A stretch of 57,110 bases of DNA from UBA9732 sp963599445 (GCA_963599445.1 CAVBWZ010000016.1:1-57110), one strand, 5' to 3'. Counted from the stretch's first letter, positions 15,681 to 23,672 are shown. The notes: generated from the letters alone by a model not told the origin. Made by a program: numbers and translations.

Positions 15681-15986
15681 TCAAGCCAAGACCAACAGGG
15701 TTGCTACCGTTACTGCAAGAGATGCCAGGATGGATACGAACATCGAACCCTTGTTGTAGGAGACGAAGAATGCCGTTGCCACTCCCAAGAGACCTGCAAG
15801 CCACTTCGTTCCAAAATCGGTGAGGGCCAAAGGGAATATGAGTGCGCCAAGGGCTGCGACAGGCAGTAGCATCATGCATTTTTTGACAAAATGCGGCAGC
15901 TTTGAAAGAAACGGCATGAAGAGTGGAAGAATACGTGGAACCATCGTTGCAAGTGCGCACAGCAGAATCATCTTCATTACGTTCAT
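15681..15986 (-). CDS. azlD: AzlD-type branched-chain amino acid exporter subunit
   Basis: 101 residues, about four hydrophobic segments, with the AzlD hallmark ATMVPRILPLFM near the N-terminus. It forms the small subunit of the AzlCD exporter in the inner membrane. Its start overlaps the azlC stop by four bases. Confidence 0.88.
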   Translation of the reverse strand: MNVMKMILLCALATMVPRILPLFMPFLSKLPHFVKKCMMLLPVAALGALIFPLALTDFGTKWLAGLLGVATAFFVSYNKGSMFVSILASLAVTVATLLVLA

Positions 15987-16684
15987 ACGAGACCTGCCTC
16001 CTCGTCAGTGTAGATTGCAGCTCCCAAGAGTGTTGCGGCAAGCATGGAGATTATGAACGAAACCCCAACGGACAACGAGAAAATCAGTATGAAAATTGAG
16101 TTCAAAGCGGCGGAGAACATGAATACTAGAATCGTTTTCCCTTGCCTTCCTGTTTCGCTTCCAAGAAGTGATGCAAACATGGCATATACTGTTATGACTG
16201 ACGCCTTCTGTATTACCTCTGGCAGAAACGTCCCTGCAACGTATCCAACGGCCGTACCCAATACCCATCCTATGTATGAAGTGAATACAAGTCCGCACAT
16301 ATACTGCATGTTGAGCTTGGAACCTTTGAAGGATGCAACGGCGAATACTTCGTCAGTCGTTCCAAACCCGGATACAAGTTTCAATGGGATGCTGTCTGGG
16401 TTCTTGAGCCGCCCTACAAGGGAGCTTGCCATGAAAAGGTACCTTGTATTTATGAAAAGCACTGAAATGCATATCTCCAATAGAAAGGCTCCGCTGTTGT
16501 AGAGGTTCATCATGAGAAACTGCCCGGAACCGGAGTAGTTCGTAAGACTGATTAGGATTCCTTCTATGAACCTAAGCCCGCTTGTTCTTGTAAGAAGTCC
16601 AAACGCAAGGGCTGTAGTGAAATACCCTACGAATATTGGAGATCCGTCCTTTATTCCTTCTCTAAGAGTAAGTTTCTCAGCCAT
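15983..16684 (-). CDS. azlC: AzlC-type branched-chain amino acid exporter subunit
   Basis: 233 residues with several membrane helices. Family features are GIKDGSPIFVGYFTTALAFGLL, SLTNYSGSGQFLMMN and NTRYLFMASSL. With AzlD it exports branched-chain amino acids. GGAGAGG lies just before the ATG. A likely promoter, TTGATT-17-TAAACT on the minus strand, is at 16705-16733. Confidence 0.9.
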   Translation of the reverse strand: MAEKLTLREGIKDGSPIFVGYFTTALAFGLLTRTSGLRFIEGILISLTNYSGSGQFLMMNLYNSGAFLLEICISVLFINTRYLFMASSLVGRLKNPDSIPLKLVSGFGTTDEVFAVASFKGSKLNMQYMCGLVFTSYIGWVLGTAVGYVAGTFLPEVIQKASVITVYAMFASLLGSETGRQGKTILVFMFSAALNSIFILIFSLSVGVSFIISMLAATLLGAAIYTDEEAGLV

Positions 16685-16704
16685 ATAGCCTCTCCAATGG
16701 ACGT

Positions 16705-16733
16705 AGTTTATGTTTTGTCGCCATTCGAATCAA
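16705..16733 (-). promoter_or_regulatory. promoter of azlCD
   Basis: On the minus strand TTGATT (16728-16733), a 17-base spacer and TAAACT (16705-16710) lie about 20 bases before the azlC start. Confidence 0.4.
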
Positions 16734-17131
16734 TATGGTTGTGTTTTGCCGTTGTTGACTCTATGAACTGCGCTTGCTTCACAGACTTCACTTTCTAAAC
16801 GGACATCACGGGCTGTACGTACTGAAACGCACTGTTTAGTGACCTTCTCTTTGGAAATTGTCAGCGTTTTGTAGCGATGGTGAGTATGGTGAGCATCATG
16901 AGTGTGGTGGGTTTGTAAGCATGGTGAGTGAGGTGAGCGTGGTTGAATCCGTGACACCTGCAACAGGTGTTGGAAGCTCGAAATCAACCGTCTAGCCTCT
17001 GAAAGGTGGGAGGATTTCTTCATTTTCTTCCGATTTTGACCTTACTGAAGAAAACTTCCTTCATAAACCCGTTTTTCCAGGTTTTGTGAAGAACCGCTTG
17101 CCTTCAATTTCATGTTCATTTGAGATTTCAC
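16734..17131. other. non-coding stretch between azlC and the poly-G promoter
   Basis: No credible gene. It holds a degenerate 9-base array (16877-16948) and a small dyad ACACCTG-CAA-CAGGTGT near 16950-16970. The rest shows nothing recognised. Confidence 0.5.
16877..16948. repeat. degenerate 9-base tandem array (ATGGTGAGY type)
   Basis: Eight units in a row: ATGGTGAGT, ATGGTGAGC, ATCATGAGT, GTGGTGGGT, TTGTAAGC, ATGGTGAGT, GAGGTGAGC, GTGGTTGAA. One unit is a base short. It lies in a region with no plausible gene. Confidence 0.65.
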
Positions 17132-17159
17132 TTGACGATATGCGGGGGGGGGGTAGAAT
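17132..17159 (+). promoter_or_regulatory. poly-G promoter of the truncated lipoprotein
   Basis: TTGACG (17132-17137), spacer ATATGC plus ten G, then TAGAAT (17154-17159). The spacer is 16 bases. A G tract here can slip in replication and change the -35 to -10 distance, giving an on/off promoter. The same layout is found at 51238-51263. Confidence 0.7.
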
Positions 17160-17205
17160 CGACGTATCGATTCAGGAGGCTTTCAAGCTCCCAAAGGGGT
17201 AAAGA

Positions 17206-17460
17206 ATGAAGAAAGCAAGAATCATCGCCGCACTGCTGGCAACCCTCATGGTCATTGTAGCTGTGTCCTGCAAGAAACCACATGTTCATGATTTCAAATG
17301 GGAAGTCGAGGAGGCTGTTACCTGTACGGAGAAAGGAACCGAGGTCCAGATCTGCTCCGAATGCAAGGAAAAGGGTGAGGCAAAGCGGTTGAGAAACCGA
17401 GTGGAAATGAAACGGCGGAAGAGCGCCAATGAAGTTGCCAGAACCTACAGGTACAAGTGA
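17206..17460 (+). CDS. short lipoprotein, truncated relative of the 51-kb surface protein
   Basis: 84 residues. Lipoprotein signal ending VAVSC (Cys22), then KKPHVHDF and one Cys-rich unit (TCTEKGTEVQICSECKEKG). This matches the start of the large protein at 51.3 kb (CNEPHVHEWDEG and TCAKEGVKVYTCNGCKETK). After that unit the reading frame turns into an unrelated basic tail, so the gene is probably a truncated or frameshifted paralogue. An AAAGGGG-type site precedes the ATG. The expression control looks like the poly-G promoter upstream. Confidence 0.65.
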   Translation: MKKARIIAALLATLMVIVAVSCKKPHVHDFKWEVEEAVTCTEKGTEVQICSECKEKGEAKRLRNRVEMKRRKSANEVARTYRYK

Positions 17461-17475
17461 TTTGGACAAAAAGAG

Positions 17476-17525
17476 AGGCTGCAACCTACAATCAGAGAAA
17501 CCTGACTTTTGTTACAGCCCCTTTT
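17476..17525 (+). terminator. terminator after the short lipoprotein
   Basis: GGCTG-C-AAC pairs with GTT-A-CAGCC across a loop of about 25 bases, followed by CCTTTTTC. Confidence 0.55.
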
Positions 17526-17528
17526 TCT

Positions 17529-17579
17529 ATGGAAAACGGGTCAAAATATGTGAAAATATCCATGGAAAACGGGCCAAAA
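17529..17579. repeat. two 18-base direct repeats before the DUF4143 ATPase
   Basis: ATGGAAAACGGG(T/C)CAAAA occurs at 17529-17546 and 17562-17579, 33 bases apart (about three helical turns), just upstream of the ribosome site of the next gene. It could be a paired operator. Confidence 0.5.
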
Positions 17580-17607
17580 CCAAGTGTTTTCGTTATGGAG
17601 AAACAAA

Positions 17608-18966
17608 ATGCTTTGGAGAAAGATTGAAACAAAGATAAATGATTGGTTGAAGGATGGTAGGGAAGCTCTTTTGATAAGTGGTGCAAGACAGACAGGAAAG
17701 ACTTTTGTCATAGAAAAATGTCTTGAAAGCTCCAAAATGGATTTCGTTTCATTCAACCTTGTAAAGTCTCCAGAGGTCGTAGAAGTCCTCAATGATTGCT
17801 TCAAGAGAGATATTGGCGACTTCATTTCCAGAATCTCCCTTCTTGCAGGCAGAAGACTAACCAAAGGCAGGACCGTTGTGTTTTTCGATGAGGTTCAGGA
17901 ATGCAAGGAAATTCTTACAGCTATGAAGTTCCTCGTGGAAGATGGTTCCTTTAGATATATTCTCAGCGGTTCACTGTTGGGTGTCGAATTGGTTGGGATA
18001 AAGTCGGCACCTGTTGGCTATTTGCGTACTCTGAAGATGTATCCTCTTGATTTCCATGAGTTCTTGGCGGCTTTGAATGTGCAACCTGAATTGATTGAGG
18101 CTTTGAGGAATCGGTTTGAAGAAAGAAGGGCTGTAGATGAGGTCGTTCATCGCAAGTTGATGGAAATTTTCTACATCTATCTTGCAGTTGGTGGAATGCC
18201 GGCTGCTGTGCAGAGCTTCGTTGATGGTCGGGATTTCATGGATGTTTCAGATATCCATCGTATGATAATAGAACAGTACAAAGTCGATTTCACAAAATAT
18301 GAGAAAGAGCAGAAACTGAGGCTTATTGGAGCATACAACCTCATTCCTTCTGAGCTCAATTCAAAGAACAAGCGATTCATACTATCTGACTTGGACAAGA
18401 ACCTCAGATTTGAGAGATATGAGGATTCTTTCATGTGGTTCTCGAATGCAGGGGTCGCCATCCCTGTCTTCAATACCACGGAGCCTGTTGTTCCTTTCGC
18501 AATAAATAAAAAAAGCAATCTTTTCAAGTTGTTTCTTTCTGATATTGGAATGTTGTCAACGCTCTATGGAAATGCTACGAAGTTGAAGCTTCTCAACAAT
18601 GGAGAGGATATGAACTGCGGAGCTGTTTTTGAGAATGCTATTGCTCAAGAACTTTATTCAAAGGGATTCAATCTATTCTATTATAACAACAAACGACTCG
18701 GAGAGTTTGACTTCGTTATAGAATGCAATGGTAGTTGCCTTCCAATCGAGGTCAAAAGCGGCAAGGATTATTCCGTTCATTCTGCATTGGATAATGTCAT
18801 GAAAAATCCTGACTTCAATATTCCTTTTGCATATGTGCTTTCAAAAGGCAATGTCAGTGTGGATGGAAGAATTGTGTATTTACCTGTATACATGAGCATG
18901 TTCATTGAGGAACGCAATTTCCATGAAAAGATATCGGTTCCAGACCTGTCGAAGCTTGTTCTGTAG
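17608..18966 (+). CDS. AAA ATPase with C-terminal DUF4143 domain
   Basis: 452 residues. N-terminal Walker A GARQTGKT and Walker B-like VVFFDEVQECKEIL, then a winged-helix middle, then a C-terminal DUF4143 region with FDFVIECNGSCLPIEVKSGKDY, a pattern like restriction-endonuclease folds (D...ExK). These ATPases are common, often multi-copy, in anaerobes and spirochaetes; their job is unknown. The start MLWRKIE was chosen because GGAGA lies about seven bases before it. Confidence 0.88.
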   Translation: MLWRKIETKINDWLKDGREALLISGARQTGKTFVIEKCLESSKMDFVSFNLVKSPEVVEVLNDCFKRDIGDFISRISLLAGRRLTKGRTVVFFDEVQECKEILTAMKFLVEDGSFRYILSGSLLGVELVGIKSAPVGYLRTLKMYPLDFHEFLAALNVQPELIEALRNRFEERRAVDEVVHRKLMEIFYIYLAVGGMPAAVQSFVDGRDFMDVSDIHRMIIEQYKVDFTKYEKEQKLRLIGAYNLIPSELNSKNKRFILSDLDKNLRFERYEDSFMWFSNAGVAIPVFNTTEPVVPFAINKKSNLFKLFLSDIGMLSTLYGNATKLKLLNNGEDMNCGAVFENAIAQELYSKGFNLFYYNNKRLGEFDFVIECNGSCLPIEVKSGKDYSVHSALDNVMKNPDFNIPFAYVLSKGNVSVDGRIVYLPVYMSMFIEERNFHEKISVPDLSKLVL

Positions 18967-19035
18967 TTCTTGAGCAATCCTGCCGGAGCGTTTGGCTGTC
19001 GCTCGGGTCGAGCCTCCAATTCGCCCCATATAAGA

Positions 19036-19065
19036 CAAAAACCCACAGCTTTCACTGTAGGTTTT
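19036..19065. terminator. bidirectional terminator between the ATPase gene and tRNA-Pro
   Basis: AAAAACCCACAG, loop CTTTCA, CTGTAGGTTTTT forms a 12-pair stem with one mismatch or wobble. It has A-run and T-run flanks and so works from both strands. Confidence 0.75.
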
Positions 19066-19068
19066 TCT

Positions 19069-19141
19069 TTCGGGGCGAGAGGACTCGAACCTCCGATATC
19101 CTGCTCCCAAAGCAGGCGCCATAGCCGCTAGGCAACGCCCC
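19069..19141 (-). tRNA. tRNA-Pro (anticodon TGG)
   Basis: The minus strand folds as a cloverleaf of 73 bases. D-arm GCC/GGC, anticodon stem CCTGC/GCAGG with loop TTTGGGA (anticodon TGG), T-arm GGAGG-TTCGAGT-CCTCT, discriminator A. CCA is not encoded. The acceptor stem is GGGGGCG against CGCCCCG, so the first pair would be G-G, where bacterial tRNA-Pro normally has C1-G72. The terminator at 19036-19065 lies directly downstream. Confidence 0.88.
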
Positions 19142-19165
19142 GGAACGTTTGTTGAGTATATGCAA

Positions 19166-19195
19166 TTGACTGCATTGCGTCAAGAAGGGTAGTGT
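19166..19195 (+). promoter_or_regulatory. promoter of nth, leaderless arrangement
   Basis: TTGACT, 18-base spacer, TAGTGT. The ATG of nth begins six bases after the -10. No ribosome site is present. Confidence 0.5.
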
Positions 19196-19201
19196 TGATT
19201 T

Positions 19202-19855
19202 ATGTCGCAATATGTTTCTTTGCTAAGCGAAGCCTACGATATCCTGGACTTGAAGTATCCAAAGGACATCCGTTTTCTGGATGAGCGCAACCCGTTTCAG
19301 TTCCTCATCTCCGTAATCCTGAGTGCTCAGACGATGGACGAAACCGTCAACAGGGTCGTTCCCATGTTGTTCTCTTCGTATCCAAATGCCGCTTCCCTTG
19401 CTGCTGCGGACATTGAAGACGTCAAGTCCATAATCCACAGTACTGGATTCTTCAATTCCAAAGCCAAACACATCATTGAATGCTCAAAGGTGATTTGCGA
19501 AAAATACGGAGGTGTCGTGCCTTCTAATATGGAGGATCTGGTTTCCCTTCCTGGCGTAGGCAGAAAGACGGCCAATTGTTTGCGGGCCAATGTGTTGGGG
19601 CTGCCTGGAATCGTGGTGGACACCCATTTCTCCAGAGTCGTTTCAAGGTTGTTGGGATTGCCTTCAAGAGATCCCTTGAAGATTGAGCGGATAGTAGCTG
19701 ACAACCTGCCACAGAATAGGTGGTCTAGGTTCTCAATGACGGCAAACAGCCATGGAAGGGATGTGTGTCACTCATTCAAGCCTCAGTGCTCCAATTGTCC
19801 CTTGTCTGCTTTGTGTAGTTATAACCATGCAAAGGACTTTACATCTTTTCGATAA
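19202..19855 (+). CDS. nth: endonuclease III (DNA glycosylase/AP lyase)
   Basis: 217 residues. Base-excision enzyme for oxidised pyrimidines. The helix-hairpin-helix is LPGVGRKTANCL with the catalytic Lys. The catalytic Asp lies in IVVDTHFSRV. The C-terminal iron-sulfur cluster motif is complete: C-x6-C-x2-C-x5-C (CHSFKPQCSNCPLSALC). The start coincides with the expected transcription start, so the message may be leaderless. Confidence 0.93.
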   Translation: MSQYVSLLSEAYDILDLKYPKDIRFLDERNPFQFLISVILSAQTMDETVNRVVPMLFSSYPNAASLAAADIEDVKSIIHSTGFFNSKAKHIIECSKVICEKYGGVVPSNMEDLVSLPGVGRKTANCLRANVLGLPGIVVDTHFSRVVSRLLGLPSRDPLKIERIVADNLPQNRWSRFSMTANSHGRDVCHSFKPQCSNCPLSALCSYNHAKDFTSFR

Positions 19856-19921
19856 TTTGGTAAGTTCAGTATGTTGCTCTGCAAAGACGCTAAAAAGACG
19901 CTTATTTAAGGTGGATATATT

Positions 19922-20152
19922 ATGGCACGTAGATGTGAGATTTGTGGAAAAGGTACGATAGCTGGTAACAGCGTTACAAGAAAGGGACAGCCAAAGAAGA
20001 AAGGCGGTGTCGGTCAGCATATTGGTGTCACAACCAAGAGAGTCTTCAAGCCAAACCTTATCTCAGTCAAGACAATGGTTGACGGAACTCCAAGGACAAT
20101 CAAGGTCTGTGCTCGCTGCCTCAGAGCTGGAAAGGTCCAGAAGGTTGTATAA
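19922..20152 (+). CDS. rpmB: 50S ribosomal protein L28
   Basis: 76 residues beginning MARRCEICGKGTIAGNSVT, with FKPNLISVK and VCARCLRAGKV: the L28 family with two CxxC pairs (zinc-type). AAGGTGG is the ribosome site. It lies 66 bases after nth. A terminator follows. Confidence 0.95.
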   Translation: MARRCEICGKGTIAGNSVTRKGQPKKKGGVGQHIGVTTKRVFKPNLISVKTMVDGTPRTIKVCARCLRAGKVQKVV

Positions 20153-20216
20153 TCGCTGGAAAAAGGCTTTCTTAGCTTAAGACTTAGAAGTTGTGGTTGC
20201 GCTTGTGCGCAATGAA

Positions 20217-20244
20217 AAGGCTCCCAAAATGGGGGTCTTTTTTT
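20217..20244 (+). terminator. terminator after rpmB
   Basis: AGGCTCCC-AAAAT-GGGGGTCT followed by seven T. The stem is imperfect, but the T-run is strong. Confidence 0.65.
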
Positions 20245-20315
20245 GTGGTTCTCAATGGTTCCGTGTTTTTCAGAATGCTTTATTCCCCTGAAGTCTGTAG
20301 CTGTTTTGTAGAGGT

Positions 20316-20387
20316 TGTAGCGTCTGTCGCATCTGTCACATGTGTTCGAAGTGTGACGTCTGTGGCAAGTGTAGAATCTGTGGCACC
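20316..20387. repeat. degenerate 9-base tandem array (TGTNGCRTC type)
   Basis: Eight units without gaps: TGTAGCGTC, TGTCGCATC, TGTCACATG, TGTTCGAAG, TGTGACGTC, TGTGGCAAG, TGTAGAATC, TGTGGCACC. It lies between the rpmB terminator and the galK 3' end. The same unit builds the array at 42144-42233. Confidence 0.75.
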
Positions 20388-20429
20388 TTTAGGAGCTTTC
20401 AAAACCTTCAGAACAGACTCTGCAAAACC

Positions 20430-21689
20430 CTACTTTATCCTCATCGTTGGAAGATTCCGTATCGACATCCTTGTGCAGCAATCCTTGCCAAAGACCTTTG
20501 ACATGTGGGACTCAAAGGCATCGGTCTTGCAGTGCGGGACATAGGCCTCTATCGTGCCTGCGAAGCCGCCGCCTTGGATGCGGTAGGCCCCTTCGTGTCC
20601 CAGAAATGATTGGGCCATTGCGTAGGCGAGCGAGATTCCTTGCGATGTGCTGCAGCCTGGGCTGTAGATGTTCTGTAGGAATTCGAACGATGACTGGCCG
20701 CTTTCCGTTACGAGACGCAGATAGCCTTCGAAGTCCTTTGTGGACAAGGCTTTGAGCATGCCGTCCACGCAGTCGTTCTCTCTGAAGAAGTGGTAGGCTC
20801 TGAGTATGGCGCGGTCATTGTGGATGTCTCTGCGTAGGGAGGGGAGTGCGTCGAAGAAGTCCCGGGGGGCTACTTCGCGTAGAACGGTTTCCCCAAACCA
20901 TTTGGCCACGGCGCTCATTTCAAGTGGAATCGAAGCGTAGTCGCAGGTGAGGTCTGCATGGCTGCCGCCTGTGTTGACCACGATGTAGTCGTATCCGTAT
21001 TCCGAGAAGTCTATTGAAAGTGGTGTTATCACAGGGTGCGAGGCGTCCTTGAAATCGATTCCTACAATGCCTCCGTTGGCGCATGCTATCTGGTCCATGA
21101 GACCGCATGGTTTGCCAAAATAGGCGTTCTCGGCTTCCTGCCCCATGATTGCAAGTTCTGTTGTAGAGAAGCGGTCGTCGTTGAAGAGCGAGTTGAAGAT
21201 GGTTCCAGTGAGGACTTCTATGGCCGCCGAGCTACTGAGCCCTGAACCCTTGAATATGTTGGAGTTCGTGTTTGCCTCAAAACCTCCAAGGCAACCGCCA
21301 CGTTTCACGATCGCTGCGGCAACGCCTCTTACAAGTGCCTGCGTAGTGCCATGTTCCTCTTCATGCACATTCAAATCCGAGATGTCCACATTCACAGCAG
21401 GGTAGCCGTCGCTTAGGATCGTGACGTTGTAGTCCATGGTTTCGTGGACGGCGGCTATGGTGTCCAGGTCTATCGAACCAGCGATGACCTTTCCGTTGTT
21501 GTGGTCTGTATGGTTGCCACCAAGCTCCGTTCTGCCGGATGTGGAGAACAACGCCTGTGGAATGGTTCCAAAAAGCTCAACGTGCTTTCCTTCAAGGTCT
21601 TCAAGTCTTTTGCTTTTTTTCTCTGCGCCTTTTGCATTCAATGATTTTCCGTATAGACCTTGCAGTTTCTGCAAACCAAAGATATCCAT
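20430..21689 (-). CDS. galK: galactokinase
   Basis: 419 residues. GHMP-family kinase making galactose-1-phosphate (Leloir pathway). Galactokinase signature STSGRTELGGNHTDHNNG, the ATP-binding GSGLSSSAAIE loop and the late GGGFAGTIEAYV motif are intact. The ATG at 21689 has GGGAGGG six bases upstream and is the only Met that gives a full N-terminus, which places the first 89 bases inside the 3' end of recQ in another frame. No other gal gene is in the window. Confidence 0.9.
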   Translation of the reverse strand: MDIFGLQKLQGLYGKSLNAKGAEKKSKRLEDLEGKHVELFGTIPQALFSTSGRTELGGNHTDHNNGKVIAGSIDLDTIAAVHETMDYNVTILSDGYPAVNVDISDLNVHEEEHGTTQALVRGVAAAIVKRGGCLGGFEANTNSNIFKGSGLSSSAAIEVLTGTIFNSLFNDDRFSTTELAIMGQEAENAYFGKPCGLMDQIACANGGIVGIDFKDASHPVITPLSIDFSEYGYDYIVVNTGGSHADLTCDYASIPLEMSAVAKWFGETVLREVAPRDFFDALPSLRRDIHNDRAILRAYHFFRENDCVDGMLKALSTKDFEGYLRLVTESGQSSFEFLQNIYSPGCSTSQGISLAYAMAQSFLGHEGAYRIQGGGFAGTIEAYVPHCKTDAFESHMSKVFGKDCCTRMSIRNLPTMRIK

Positions 21690-23337
21690 CGTTGACCCTC
21701 CCAAGAACGAATGCAATGAAATTATACAGTGAAACATCGCTGCGGTACAGCAATTTCCCCTTTCTGCAGAACCGAACGCTTCCTATTCCAGTTTCTTTGC
21801 TACAACACATCTTGATTGCATCCTTGAGTCTTGCACAGTTCCAGTTCTGCAGCGCTCCAAAGAACGGGTTGCACATGTCCGCTTGGTCCACCACGGACGT
21901 ATCTTTGTTACCCGTAAGAATATACGCTGCCTTTTCAATCGAGAACCTGAAAGGGAACATCCTTGTAAACGCCTTTAGGACGGCTTCCTCCTTGGACTCC
22001 TTCATTTCCATGCCAAGACACACGTCGCAGCCCGAGCATTCGTCCTTGTCCTCTCCAAGTTCCTTCAACAACCCACGACGCCTGCACTCGCTACCCTCAA
22101 AGACCGATGCCAATGAGACCGATGTCGATGGCCAATCACTCTCCTTTTGGACTGTTTTCCATGGCTCCTTTATAATCCAGGCCATTGAAAGTTTTCCATC
22201 CCGTCCGGCTCTTCCCGATTCCTGAAGGTACTCCTCAACCGTCTTTGGCAGGTTGTAGTGGATCACCGTCCTAATCGATTTGACATCTACTCCCATGCCA
22301 AAGGCGCACGTAGTTACAAGGACTCCGTCCTTCGTGTTTGAGAACCATTTCTCCAATCCTTCACGTTCGCATTTGGATAGGCCTGCGTGGTAGTATCGGA
22401 TTGGAAAGGTTGGGAGCGTGGATGGTATGTGCGTTTTTGGCTTCCCGTTGTCACTTGCAAGTCTCCTTGCTGCAAGGTCCCTTGCGCTTTCAAAGCAGAT
22501 CTGCTGTGTTTCGTGACGTGTCCTGCAGAACACAAGCGCAGGTCGCTCACATCTTTCAAGTATGTCCACCACCGCCTGCCTTTTGTCCAGACACCTATAG
22601 ACGGCATAGACGATGTTCTCTCTGTCTGCGTCCCCTCTCACAACAAGAGGCCTGGAAGGGAAGAGGTGTTGTTCAATGAAGCCAACTGTTTCCTTTGATG
22701 CTGTGGCTGTGAAAGCAAGGATCTGTTTGGGCATGAGTTCGAAGACGGCTTTCTTCAACTGTGCATATTGAGGTCTGAAATCCTTGCCCCACTGAGAAAT
22801 GACATGCGCTTCGTCAATGACAAGAAGACTGGTCCTGTACTTCCTTAGTTTGCTGATGACTTCAGGTCTAAGCAAGGTTTCCGGTGTGGTCATTACGATT
22901 TTCGTTGACTGTTCTTCATCATCGGGCTTGGGGTTGAGCTTTGGATCCAGCTTTGAATCCAGTTTCGCCCAAAGTTGCCTGCGCTGCTGTTTCGTCTGTC
23001 CTCCTCTTAGCGCTATGCACTCGATTCCAGCCTTCTTCAGCTTTGCCATTTGGTCGTTCATGAGGGCCAGCAGAGGATAGACGATTATCGTAAGACCTTT
23101 GCAGAGCACTGCTGGGACGAGGAAGCACAATGATTTGCCTGTCCCCGTAGGTAGTATCACAAGCTGGTGCCTTACGAAAGCTCCTGCGTCCTGTTCCAAT
23201 ATCCTCTCCATGACCAGCATCTGGAAGGGTTTGACCATGGTTATTCCAAACAGAGTCTTTGCGGTTCGTCTTATCCGTTCGGTATTCGACTCTACATTGT
23301 ATTCTGTATTGAATTCTATGTTAGGCTCGATTTGCAT
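21601..23337 (-). CDS. recQ: RecQ-family DNA helicase
   Basis: 578 residues. Superfamily 2 helicase: Walker A LPTGTGKS, DEAH box VIDEAHVISQWGKDFRPQY, motif III AFTATAS, motif VI ESGRAGRDG, and the zinc-binding cysteines (SEC... then CSGCDVC) of the RecQ C-terminal domain. A Lys/Asp-rich insertion (KLDSKLDPKLNPKPDDEE) follows motif Ia. GGAGGG precedes the ATG. The 3' end overlaps galK by 89 bases. Confidence 0.9.
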   Translation of the reverse strand: MQIEPNIEFNTEYNVESNTERIRRTAKTLFGITMVKPFQMLVMERILEQDAGAFVRHQLVILPTGTGKSLCFLVPAVLCKGLTIIVYPLLALMNDQMAKLKKAGIECIALRGGQTKQQRRQLWAKLDSKLDPKLNPKPDDEEQSTKIVMTTPETLLRPEVISKLRKYRTSLLVIDEAHVISQWGKDFRPQYAQLKKAVFELMPKQILAFTATASKETVGFIEQHLFPSRPLVVRGDADRENIVYAVYRCLDKRQAVVDILERCERPALVFCRTRHETQQICFESARDLAARRLASDNGKPKTHIPSTLPTFPIRYYHAGLSKCEREGLEKWFSNTKDGVLVTTCAFGMGVDVKSIRTVIHYNLPKTVEEYLQESGRAGRDGKLSMAWIIKEPWKTVQKESDWPSTSVSLASVFEGSECRRRGLLKELGEDKDECSGCDVCLGMEMKESKEEAVLKAFTRMFPFRFSIEKAAYILTGNKDTSVVDQADMCNPFFGALQNWNCARLKDAIKMCCSKETGIGSVRFCRKGKLLYRSDVSLYNFIAFVLGRVNDGYLWFAETARSIRKIIECKRRREKKQKT

Positions 23338-23439
23338 GATGAAACCCTCCTATAAATGTAATACAAATAACAGAAGACTTTCATTCACGGCCGACATCAT
23401 TTGGTTTTTGAGATTTCCTCTTCACTTTGAAGGAAAACA

Positions 23440-23448
23440 TGCTATAAT
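23440..23448 (+). promoter_or_regulatory. orphan extended -10 promoter
   Basis: TGCTATAAT is a near-perfect extended -10 in the gap after the recQ start. Downstream to about 23550 there is only an 11-codon frame (MSVRQRVREGN) and short dyads (GGAAC/GTTCC). It may drive a small RNA. Confidence 0.35.
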
Positions 23449-23555
23449 TCAGTCGCTCGTTATACAAAGAAAAGAGTGGATTCCAATGTCTGTTAGGCAG
23501 CGGGTCCGGGAAGGGAACTGAGGACTTCAGAAATGGAGGAGTTGGTTCCTTTTTC

Positions 23556-23672
23556 TTTCTTGGTCTTTGAGTCGTCTACGTTGTCGCTACAGCATACGCC
23601 GCGCAGATAGCACTGTCATATGCTTTGCTCCTAGTATCCCATCACAAATACCTGCGAAAGTTTTCTTGGCTT
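23556..23672. repeat. dispersed intergenic hairpin element, copy 3
   Basis: CTTGGTCTTTG, GTTGTCGCT, outer stem AGCATA/TATGCT (23591-23596 with 23619-23624), core GCCGCGCAGATAGCACTGTC, then TTTGCTCCTAGTATCCCATC and CCTGCGAAAG. Confidence 0.75.

Noticed and set aside
20191..20544. 117-codon frame after rpmB
   Set aside because: It starts inside the rpmB terminator region, crosses the 9-base array and runs into the galK 3' end on the other strand.
23485..23530. Resemblance to the SRP RNA tip (GGTCCGGGAAGG)
   Set aside because: The invariant GGAAGCAG side is missing and the loop does not close correctly.
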